DNA from: Castanopsis chinensis
Lineage: Eukaryota > Streptophyta > Magnoliopsida > Fagales > Fagaceae
DNA length: 64,000 bases
NCBI GenBank assembly: GCA_032878915.1
Contig: JAVQMG010000114.1
Span: forward strand, 17,441,501 to 17,505,500
Direction of reading: 5' to 3'
Below, in pieces: positions 53,376-64,000 of this stretch; position 1 is the first letter of the stretch; each line of letters starts with the position of its first letter. Under the pieces are notes generated by a model. That model had not been told where the DNA came from, ran no database searches, and saw nothing but the letters and a program-made list of their open reading frames with translations. The position numbers were made by a program, and so were the translations under genes.

Positions 53376-56037
53376 TCAATAGGGTAAAATAGCACTTTTT
53401 CGAGAAATATTTAACAAAATAGCATTGTTCGTGAAATATGTAGCAAAATGCCACTCTTTTGGAACTCGATTTTATGAAAATCAAGTCCCACATATAACTT
53501 GATTTTAAGGAGATCGAGTTCCATGAGACTTCTCCATAGTGGCACCCGGTGATGTGGTGTTTTGCAATAAAAAATGACATGTTGAACATGTTTTTTTGTG
53601 ATTTAAGGTGGAACTCGATTTTTAGAAAATCGAATCTGTGTAAATTTAAAAAAAAAAAAAAAATAGTGGAAAATGCCTATTAGGTATTTTACCAAACACC
53701 TTACATGCACACATACCATCTGTATATGAAATGATGCATGAAAATATGAAAATCTACCATTTCTACATGTTGAACTATTTAACAATGACCAACATTCAAA
53801 GAACTTCTTCGAAGATAAACAAAAATTGGATAGAAAATTTGACAAGAAATTATGTTCCCATAGAGTGAAATCCAACCAAGAACTCAAATTCCCAAAAACG
53901 AACTCTAAAGATTGTAATCAATGTAAATTCTTAGAAAGTACCTTAGATATAGTTGAGGAATGAAATGTGAATGATTGTGGTTGAGTATTTTCGAACTATG
54001 AAAATAGAGGGTCTAGGAGAATGGTAGGTGCGAGAATGAGATAGGATGGTTTAAAAAAACAAAAACAAAAAAAACAAAATCTGTCAATTGTTTTCTAAAC
54101 ACCAACTTAAGTGGGTAGTCCAGTAGCGAGACACTCGCCACACACCCGCCATTCCATCTTATCAAAGACATTACTCAACCAACTTAAGTGATTCTGGTAG
54201 GTAGTTCAATTGCGAGACACCCACCATACCGTCTGATCAATGTCATTACTTGTCACGCCCCAAACCTAACCATAAAGATAGGCACGTGATAACGGCCGCA
54301 CGCCTATAAAGTTTTCACTCTACAGGTGTGCAAGGTCTTCTTTGTAACTAAAAATTATTCTCAAGAACATTTCATCAATAAGTCCATAATCATCCTCAAT
54401 ATTGCAATTGTCAAAAGATCTCTAAAGTACCAATAGAAACAACAATCCAAACCTCATGGCTGTTAAACAAAAGATATTCTAATTATTACATGATCATCTT
54501 ATTTCAAAATTTCATAATCTCCTTTTTATGAGTACACCCTTTAGCAAAAGTCTCAAAACTTGATATTCTTCATAATTTGAAACTGGAGAGGAAACAGGGG
54601 GTGAGTTGACAACTCGATAAGTTACGAAATCCTAATTAGCTGAAACAAGCATATAGATTGACAAAATAATACATTTTACATAAGTTCAAAGATTTCACAT
54701 ATATCAAAATTAATAATATACTATTGGTTTCAAAAAAAAAAAAAAGTTTCAGACTTAAAATATTTCATATATTCAAACATATTCATATTCTTAATAATCT
54801 TGTATGACTATGGTCACGCTATATCCTCATGATTAGACATCAGATTCAGATAAAACTAGTTACGTGCTAATATATATCTCCCATTAACTGGGTCTAGAAA
54901 TATGACAGGCTTATGATGCCCCCAAATAGAACTAGTTTCAGTACCAATGAATAACCCCCATTGGGGGTTATTAGACTCAAAACATAATCAAATTGCCCAA
55001 AATCATATATATCAAATCATAGTTCAAACAAAAATATATCTCACTCAAAAACATATATAAAATCATATATGTAGTAATCAAATAAATTTATGAGATTCTT
55101 TATTCTTTAATTTAAATCAATATAGGTAACAATCGAAATAAAATTGTAACAATTGTAGAACAATATTTCAATAGCTAAAATACAGTAATATAAGCAAAAA
55201 TAAAACCAATTAGGAGAAAATGTTACTTACATCAATCCAATGTCTATTTAAAATCCTTGCATTCTCCCAAGATCACTCCAATGTAAATCCGTTAGCATAC
55301 CAAATAAAGAATTTACTGCAAACAAGTTTGTCAATAAGATCCTAGGACTTCAAGTCCCAATATATATCCATCCAACACCAAGGAGACAACAAAGCCAAGA
55401 TACTTCACACGTGAAAAGACCAAATAATTGGTATTGGCTTAATCTTTTACCTTTTAACTGGACATATACAGGTTGGATTCTCGAATAGGAGAAAAAAAGA
55501 GAAACAGAGCAAGGAGGAGCAGCTTCTCCTCTTTTTGAAATTCTTAGACGTAAGATGAAGTACAAATAAGTTCTTAGGTTGGCTAGGGTTTACACGTTAC
55601 AACTAGGTATAAATATAATAGTTCCATTTACCAAATTACCCCCCTCTTAGCTTATAATTTCAAAAGCTAATAAAACTTGATCCCTGCCCATAATTCTCAA
55701 AACAAACTACATATTTATAAGATAAGAATTGTTAGAGATATTAAAATTTCTGGATATTACATTACCAAACCAACTTAAGAAAGCCTACTTAAGAAAGCAC
55801 TTGATATTCAGAAAGTCAAGTTCTACATTACACAGAACTCGATTTTCCGAAAATTGAATTCTAAGTGGAATTTTTATTTGAGAAAAGCCAGGTCATTGAG
55901 TACCACTATGGCTAAAAATTTGTGTTTTATGTAGTACTCGGTTTTTCAAAAAACAAGTTTCAAAAGAATGGTATTCTGCTACATATTTCACAAACAATGC
56001 ATTCAACGAAAAAGTTTTATTTCGCCACATTGCCCAT
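53376..56037. mobile_element. Long-TIR DNA element carrying a solo LTR
   Basis: The left end GGGTAAAATAGCACTTTTTC...CATTGTTCGTGAAATATG and the reverse complement of the right end GGGCAATGTGGCGAAA...CATTGTTTGTGAAATATG are inverted repeats of well over 100 bases. In copy 1 of the repeat unit (about 24510) the flanks are joined (CCAAAAATAAATATGCC). The target duplication is imperfect or ambiguous. No transposase seen. Confidence 0.6.
54251..55761. mobile_element. Candidate solo LTR, 1.5 kb, nested
   Basis: It begins TGTCACGCCCCAAACC, a common plant LTR start, and ends GGATATTACA. Flanks TTACT (54246-54250) and TTACC (55762-55766) match at four of five positions. The surrounding text ACCAACTTAAG occurs on both sides. 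Confidence 0.5.
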
Positions 56038-59000
56038 AATAAATATGCCATATTTTATTCGGTGGCTTCTCAAGTAATCTCTCAATTAGAAAAAGAATCA
56101 CAACCAATCTCTCCCCCACCAATTCACATTTGCAAGATCCATCCTTAGATTCAAATTAAATGTAATTATAATTGAATGATTTAAAATTGACAAAGAATCT
56201 TTATACATAAAAAAAAAAAAGGTTTATATTCATAAGAAAATCAAGATAAAAGAGAAAAACTTCAGGAAAATTTTCTCCAAAAAAATTTTTAATTTAATGA
56301 AAATAACATGATTTTCGTAAATTCTCAAATGAATGTGTAATTTATTTTAAAATGCTTTAAAAATTACAATCACTAATTAGTAGATTTACTTTTTTTCTTG
56401 TGATTTTAATAATCATAGACTATATGTGTGTGAAAACCTGCATGAATATGAGCAGATGAGATTGTTAATACCTTTTTGTTTATTGAAGAGATGGTTAATA
56501 CCATTACTATGTAAACCAAAGTTAAGACTTTCCAATGGGATCATTAGCAACTTTGTAACACACCTTCCACATTTTAGCACCCTGTAGAGGCACATGTGCC
56601 AACCATCTCAGTTGATATAGGTGGAAGTAAGAATTCTCTTCGTAAATAATACTATAAATCATTCCCTTTTTTGTCTTTTGGATATGTTCGTAGAATTTGC
56701 CATTTTAAAGGAGTAAGATGATTCTGAGCTGATGTGCAAACACCCTTTCCTCTCTTAAACCTTCAAAGTTGAAATCCAAATAGTGGTTCCTCTTGTCTCT
56801 GTTGAAACTATAAGTTCAAATTTTGTCTTCTAAGCAATATTTTAGCCACTGCCATGCTGTATTGCGGTATTTGTTATGCTAAAAGCCATGTTTGATAAGC
56901 ATTTAAAAAAGGAAAAGAAAAAAAGTAGGAAAAAAAATGAGAGAGAGCTTTGCAATCATTCTGCATGAAACATATGGAAACAAAGAATATTACAGTAGCT
57001 TATAGACGTTATATGATTATGGGAAACCATGATTATATAACAATTGAAATTGTTAAGATAAACATTGGCACTGAGCTTTTCTTTCCCCTTTTGTTCCGTA
57101 ATTATGGAAAAAAGGAGTGGTGAGGTAAGGGAGAAATGCAATCAGCCGCTTCTTCTTCTTCTTAATCGACTTAAATACCTACAATGTCATGTACTCTCTT
57201 TCAGAGTTATTTTTTTCCAACCCAATATGTAGCGATTGAAGCGACCATTCATATGCAGTTTTAGTTACATAATTTTTTTAATACTATTACATATATATCG
57301 TCTTATAAATCAACACGTAATGGGTTGAAGAAATAACTTCAAACTATTGTAGCTAAACTTTGTTCGTGATGGTATCGATACCACAAAATTTAATATGTAG
57401 ATTTTACAAAATGATGTGTCACAATCATGATTGCCTAAAAAACAAGTCAAACATTCATTTATTAGGTAGTTTAAACATGCATACCAATCACATTAACTGT
57501 CACATCAATTTGTAAATTTTATGTTTCATCTCCTCAAAGTAATGTTAGGGATACAACTATTTTTATTTTTTTAAAATAATTCAATAATTATTATGGGTGG
57601 ATTTGAACCCTAGACTACAAGGTGTTGATTGAGATACTAGCTCCTAACCTTTTTAAAACTTTTCTACTACTTTGTATAGGTGATATGTTGTTATTAGAAA
57701 GACATCACTTTTATGTTGGGCCATCGATTTTTATTATACACCAACCATATCTTTGCAATCTTAAAGATTATCAAAAACATTTGTTCATCAACACTCTTTT
57801 TCTCTCTAATGAGATTGCTGGGCTTGTGTAAATCTGGTCATTGCCTCACGAGCTTTTATAATTATTGTGTTTGAATGGACTTCCTCTGCCTAATACTTTT
57901 TTAATACATTGGAGGCCCATTAAGATTTTGGCTACATGTAAATGACCTAGAGGTAACATTTTGGCCATAGGGTCTTGGGATGCTCTTGTTATTGTATAGA
58001 TAATAAGATCAATTCTAGTTCTTTCAACTTCATTAATTGAGCTAGTTAGTAGTTACACTAATATAAAAAAATTTAAAATAAAAGTGCCAATTAATTCTAG
58101 TATTCCATAGAGAAAAAGGTGGACAATTACCCACATTCTAAAAGCTAATCATTACCTTAAAGAAACATTTCTACCTTATTGTGTAAGTCATAGGAGACAT
58201 AATAAATTGACTTTTAAGGGATGCAATATTGACAAGATACTAAAAATAACAAACCAATTGGCTCAACAAATCTTGAAGAAGAAAACCAAGCATTTTCATA
58301 ATAATTCCATCCAAACAAGGCCTCAATTTTTTGGCCAGGATCTAGGTGATATGTATTAGGAAGGAAAAGGCTAACAAATGGCTTAAGGGCATTAGTTTTT
58401 TTTTTTTTTTAAATAGAATTTTTTAATGAAAAAAAAAGTAATTGATTTTTTGACAACTTTTTTTATATATCTAATAATAGTGGTATAAAAAATTTCTAAA
58501 ATGGTTCATTAATAAATGCCCTAAGAGCACCCATTAACTAAAACAAGGGGATTGACTTCCTTCAACAAGAACAAAAATCAAAGAAAGAGACAATAGCCTT
58601 GACCACATCTCTTTGAACAATGGACCAAGAAATTTAAAGAATTTAGTTGTAAGCCTAATACCCATTAGGATTTAGAGATGTATCCCCTTCATAAAAAATA
58701 GAACATATTTAACCTCTTCTGGTGTGACATTTGAGATAAGGTGCTCTCTTTGCTTACATGAGATTTGCAAATTCAACAAAATAGAAACTCTTAATAGAAC
58801 AGGGATCAAGAAATAAGGATTGAGGACCTAGGAGTTGCTTATAGAAATTCACATCAAGTTTTTTCAATTGTATTGAGCTGATATCAATGCCCTTCCCTAT
58901 TCATTCTTTAAGTTCTTGACTAAAATTTTCTTAGTTATAGTATTTACAACTTACAACTTTGTGGGGAAAAAAAATAGAATAGAGTTCTGGTCCTTAAGAT

Positions 59001-59311
59001 TTAGCCAACTAATTTTGGACTTTGGCTTCAAGAATGCTTCCTTGGCATTACTAATGGACACATAGTTGTACAAGGACTCTTTTTTCCTTTGCAATAAGAT
59101 TGAAGTTCCCTCGAAAGGATAACAATTGGTTTTTTAGTTTTTACCATTATAAATCCAACCTAGTCCTCTCAACCCTGTGCCTAACATTGCCAAACTTCTC
59201 TTTATTAACTATTTTTTGCATTGCTTTGATTGCCTTTAACTTTGAGTAGAGTTGAAACATATGTGAGAACCTGCACATCACAATGACAACTTAAATTATC
59301 AATTAACAATA
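56038..59311. repeat. Large repeat unit, copy 3
   Basis: Closely follows copy 1 from AATATGCCATATTTTATTC onward, without the hAT element (uninterrupted at about 56885) and with a short extra segment at about 57530-57670. It includes a second copy of the LINE reverse-transcriptase remnant. No gene of its own. Confidence 0.75.
58550..58730 (-). pseudogene. LINE reverse-transcriptase remnant, second copy
   Basis: Same decayed frame pieces as at 28655-28850 (a VTPDE-like start is now VTPEE-like, then FFEF). It arrived by duplication of the whole unit, not by a new insertion. Confidence 0.5.
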
Positions 59312-60681
59312 CTAACAATAACATTATCATTATCAATATCAATAACAATAACAATAACAATAACAATAACAAGGCTTCATGCTCAAGAAGATTTAAACAT
59401 TAATAATGATTATATCTAAATAATAAATGCATCAACAATTCGGTCTCAATTGATGCAAGTATATTACAATGGACTAACTAATTATCACCCATCATCTGGT
59501 GGTTTCCATACTTTGTTTCTCTTGCTATGTATCCAACAATTGTACTGGTATAACAACTAGTGCTAACATAATATGGGAGGTGCACTAAACAATCGCTTAG
59601 TCTCTTCTTTATAGAAACTAGTATGTAGCCCATGTTACCGCATGAGAATAGATATAATTTAATAAAATAATGAAAATAAATATATTTCATTTTATTATTT
59701 AAGTGACACTATTGATTTTGTTTTGTTTTTTTTTTATTAATCATGAGTTTAGTCATATTTAAAAGACTTAGTTTATTCATGTTAATAAATCTTAGCATTA
59801 TGTAATTTTTTAACAAATATTTGTATCATACAAAATTCTAAAGAAAGAATGCTACATAGACATATATATATATATATATATATATTTAAGGTTGATTCAT
59901 ACACAGTATATATAACTATAATTAAGTTGTTTTATCATAAATCATTTTTTAGCAAAATATTTTAATCAAATAAATGTGAATCTCATAACGTGCATCTTAT
60001 AATAATATATAACAATAGAATAACGTAAATCTCATTAAAAAAAATTAATCAATTAAAAATCACTAAAATTATGAGCATAAAACGTAAAGACAAACAAATA
60101 GGATAAGTGCTAATTGTATATATGATCTGCAAAATAGCTTGAGTTCATGTCTTCACCAATTGTATATAAGTCTGAGTTTTGATGAGTAAAGATTTAAGAA
60201 GACTGTGATTCAATCTTCAGAAGATTCTCATATTTAATAATTAAAAAAAAAACTATACATCCAAAGTCTATCTTTGCAGTAAACATTAAATATCTCTTTA
60301 ACACTCCAAAGAAAAAAGACAAAAAAAAAAAAAAAAAAAAAGCCCATCATCAATCCTATAAACCAAAAATTCTTGAGAGAAAGAGATTGAGAATATAGGA
60401 CAAAAATAAATAGATCTAATGAAAATAGAGAGTGAGAGCTAGATTATAAACCCCATAAAACTTGCAAACAAAAAATAATAATAATAATAATAATAAAATC
60501 ATATCTAATTAACAATTACCTTACATATAAAGCCTGCCTTTGTAATAGAGATATATAATTGATCTACAAAATAGAGCGAGAGAAAGGGAGATTAAATTGA
60601 ATTTTGCAGAGATGGAACGAAATCAAAAAAAAATTCCTTGATAAAACAGATTTAGTAGCGAAGTAGAAATTGAATTTTGCA

Positions 60682-60731
<50 letters not shown>

Positions 60732-61710
60732 TTGGATGAATATGAGTAGTGGAGGCGTGTTTTTTTTTTTGAGAAAAAATACATGAAATCAAAAAATTAC
60801 AATGGGAATTTATGGAAAACCTCTTCTTATATAAGATATAGAAAGACCCAAATACATGCATCATTGATATCGAGGGATTCTTTTCAAATTCCTTATCAAA
60901 TTTCATAACATTCATTGAACAATAGGAGAGTTGTATTGGAGATGGGGAGATGAACCTTGAAATATGCAGATGTGAAGAGATGAACCTTGAAACACGTAGG
61001 TGTGCTGAACCTTGAAATACGCAAGTGTGGAAAAGAAAAGAAAAGAACACACCGGAATTACAATTGATCCACTTAAATTTAGAGAAATGGAACCACATGA
61101 ATCTGGACACATGGCACAAAATTAGGAACAATAACATTATCATTATCAATATCAATAACAATAACAATAACAATAACAATAACAATAACAATAACAATAA
61201 CAATAACAATAACAATAACAAGGCTTCATGCTCAAGAAGATTTAAACATTAATAATGATTATATCTAAATAATAAATGCATCAACAATTCGGTCTCAATT
61301 GATGCAAGTATATTACAATGGACTAACTAATTATCACCCATCATCTGGTGGTTTCCATACTTTGTTTCTCTTGCTATGTATCCAACAATTGTACTGGTAT
61401 AACAACTAGTGCTAACATAATATGGGAGATGCACTAAACAATTTCTTAGTCTCTTCTTTATAGAAACTAGTATGTAATCCATGCTACCGCATGGGAATAA
61501 ATATAATTTAATAAAATAATGAAAATAAATATATTTCATTTTATTATTTAAGTGACACTATTGGTTTTGTTTTGTTTCTTTTTTTTATTAATCATGAGTT
61601 TAGTTATGTTTAAAAGACTTAGTTTATTCATGTTAATAAATCTTAGCATTATGTAATTTTTTTAACAAATATTTTTATCATACAAAATTTTAAAGAAAGA
61701 ATGCTACATA

Positions 61711-61746
<36 letters not shown>

Positions 61747-62538
61747 GGTTGATTCATACACAGTACATATAACTATAATTAAGTTGCTTTATCATAAACC
61801 ATTTTTAGCAAAATATTTTAATCAAGTAAATGTGAATCTCATAACGTGCATCTCATAAAAATATATAACAATAGAATAACGTAAATCTCATTAAAAAAAA
61901 TTTAATCAATTAAAAATCACTAAAATTATGAGCATAAAACGTAAAGACAAACAAATAGGATAAGTGTTAATCATATATATGATCTGCAAAATAGCTTGAG
62001 TTCATGTCTTCACTAATTGTATATAAGTCTGAGTTTTGATCAGTAAAGATCTAAGAAGACTGTGATTTAATCTTGAGAAAATTCTCATATTTAATAATTA
62101 AAAAAAAAAACTATACATCCAAAGTTTATCTTTGCAGTAAACACTATATATCTCTTTAACACTCCAAAGAAAGAGAAAAAAAAAAAAAAAAAAAAAAAAA
62201 CCCATCATCAATCCTATAAACCAAAAATTCTTGAGAGAAAGAGATTGAGAATATAAGACGAAAATAAATAGATCTAATGAAAATAGAGAGTGAGAGCTAG
62301 ATTATACACCCCATAAAACTTGCAAACAAAAAATAATAATAATAATAATAATAAAATCATATCTAATTAACAATTAACTTGCATATGAAGCCTACCTTTT
62401 TAATGGAGATATATAATTAATTTGTAAAACAGAGCGAAAGAAAGAGAGATTATATTGAATTTTGCAGAGATGGAACGAAATCAAAAAAAAAATTCCTTGA
62501 TAAAACAGATTTAGTAGAGAAGTAGAAATTAAATTCTG

Positions 62539-62584
<46 letters not shown>

Positions 62585-62985
62585 TCGGATGAATATGAGT
62601 AATGGAGGCGTGTTTTTTTTTTTTTTGAGAAAAAATACATGAAATCAAAAAATTACAATGGGAATCTATGGAAAACCTCTTCTTATATAAGATATAGAAA
62701 TATCCAAATACATGCATCATTGATATCGAGGGATTCTTTTCAAATTCCTTATCAAATTTCATAAAATTCATTGAACAATAGGAAAGTTGTATTGGAGATA
62801 GGGAGATGAACCTTGAAATATGCAGATGTGGGGAGATGAACCTTGAAACACGTATGTGTGATGAACCTTGAAATACGTAGATGTGGAAAAGAAAAGAAAA
62901 GAACACACCGGAATTACAATTGATCCACTTAAATTTAGACAAATGGAACCACATGAATTTGGACACATGACACAAAATTAGGATT
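59312..62985. repeat. Tandem duplication, 1813-bp period
   Basis: ACATTATCATTATCAATATC occurs at 59321 and 61134, and the two copies run parallel through to ...ACACAAAATTAGGA (61126 and about 62983). Both contain a (CAATAA)n tract, an (AT)n tract (59862-59884, 61714-61742), poly(A), a (GA)n tract (60681-60728, 62544-62580) and a threefold GATGAACCTTGAAA repeat. The frames here are low-complexity readings. No gene recognised. Confidence 0.9.
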
Positions 62986-63039
62986 CTAATTTAGGATTTC
63001 AATTGGAGTTTCTCTCTACTTCATCTATTATATATATAT

Positions 63040-64000
63040 ATATATATAGATTAGTATAGCCAATGATATTTTTCCATAATAATCCATCCATCCAATTTTA
63101 TTGTCACTTATGTCCTATTGCCTTTCACATTTAAGCTCTTTTTTTTTTTTTTTTTTTTTTTGCTTTATTAGTAAGTTTTTGTATGTAAGTGTTATATATC
63201 ATCTCATTGATAGTAACCCTAAAAGGTGTAAGCTTCGCATTGACATTAGAGAAGAACATGTTAGATTATTATATTTTCAGGTCTTCTAAAAGAAAATGTT
63301 ATATATCCTACTAGTCAAATTGTATTTTTTACTAGTGTTATTTCTTTTATTTTTATCTTTATCTTACAACTAAATTTTCAAGTTCAATTCTTTCTTTTAA
63401 GAAAATACCTGGCCGGGATCAATGCCCTAAAACAACGATCTGTTGAATGCCCCTTTGTCACTGGGGCATGTCCATAAATTATTATCACATATATTTTTTA
63501 TTCACGAGAGAGCCAACTATGCAGTTAATGCTCTTGTTGTAGATCCGATTAATATTCCATCTACCTGTAACAAACAATACAACATGTAAAAGATGAAACG
63601 AGTGAATTATCAGTTATGTTTTATGTAGATAAGTTATCCTTACATGGATAATGAATTGTAATATATTAAATTACGCGCAACTTAACTTTCAAAAAACCAA
63701 CAAGCCTCATCAAGATCATTATTGCATAATCTACAAATTTTGTGTTCTTCTTCTTCTCTTTTCCCTGTTATGACTCAAGTTCAATTTTTTTTTTAAGAAG
63801 ATTGTGACATATGAAATTATGTGCAGCTCTAATTTTTGAAAACCTACATTTGGAAATAATAATAATCATAGTAATAAATATTATAATTAGAATTTAAAAA
63901 TAATTATTAACAACAAAATTATAAAAATAACAATAATAAAATAGATGCTATGCTCAATAAAAATTGAAACATATCTCAAATGATTTGGAATTGATCCAAA
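63040..64000. repeat. Large repeat unit, end of copy 3 and start of copy 4
   Basis: CCATAATAATCCATCCATCC through GTGCAGCTCTAATTTTTGAA matches 29793-30550. The last bases (ATTGAAACATATCTCAAATG) begin the first block again, so the array continues past the window. Confidence 0.75.

Noticed and set aside
60652..61221. 189-codon minus-strand open frame starting with poly-Leu
   Set aside because: Reading through CAATAA and GA repeats; the tandem copy at 62.4-63.0 kb breaks differently. No family resemblance.
63101..63289. Frame ending DIREEHVRLLYFQ, also visible near 29930
   Set aside because: Shared only because the repeat unit is duplicated; poly(T) precedes it and no family was recognised.

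Overview
This is a stretch of nuclear DNA from a plant, most likely a woody eudicot. A Fagales-type genome is a guess from overall texture, not shown by the sequence. The grounds are CC-NB-ARC-LRR resistance-gene homologues, plant GT-AG introns, Ty3/gypsy (Tat-type) and Ty1/copia retrotransposons, L1-type LINEs, hAT and Mutator-like DNA transposons, and abundant (GA)n, (AT)n and (AAT)n microsatellites. Nothing bacterial, organellar or viral-genome-like was seen, and no tRNA or rRNA gene was recognised.

Layout. 1-1064: 3' end of an L1-like LINE. 1344-4259 (-): an intact CC-NB-ARC-LRR gene (NLR1). 4432-17790: the region between two divergent NLR genes, swollen by a Pack-MULE carrying a VPS3/TRAP1-like gene fragment (5203-6679), the 3' part of a Tat-type element (7205-10375, minus orientation), a Ty1/copia fragment (12274-13325) and MITEs. 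17795-20837 (+): a second, non-canonical NLR (NLR2) with a degenerate P-loop and no Rx-type coiled coil. 21.0-24.4 kb: repeats and microsatellites only. 24.4-31.1 kb: first copy of a large non-coding repeat unit, including a hAT element and LINE reverse-transcriptase remnants. 31098-42172: a structurally complete but mutated 11 kb Tat-type LTR retrotransposon. 42.2-46.4 kb: repeat-unit remains, a fragment of a sieve-element-occlusion gene, and tandem repeats. 46382-51085: a second copy of the NLR intergenic block plus the first ~195 codons of NLR2 (truncated). 51.1-64.0 kb: further copies of the repeat unit, three solo LTR candidates, a long-TIR element and a 1.8 kb tandem duplication.

How it fits together. 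NLR1 and NLR2 are transcribed away from each other. NLR1 has a MADA-like N-terminus, an EDVID motif and an intact P-loop. NLR2 has lost P-loop and MHD residues, and its family carries an AT-hook/basic N-terminus where the coiled coil should be. That asymmetry is what is known of executor/sensor NLR pairs, so a paired-NLR locus is the main hypothesis. The 42 kb-distant duplicate gives near-ideal empty sites for dating the insertions: it lacks the Pack-MULE, the Tat LTR, the copia fragment and a small poly(A) insertion, while the first copy lacks a hAT MITE found in the second.

The most unusual points are the NLR pair with its AT-hook, a triplicated linker inside the NB-ARC of NLR1, an in-frame 30-bp LINE insertion in its LRR, and two copies of a three-exon antisense gene carried by Tat retrotransposons. 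All alignments were made by eye; identities and domain assignments have not been computed.
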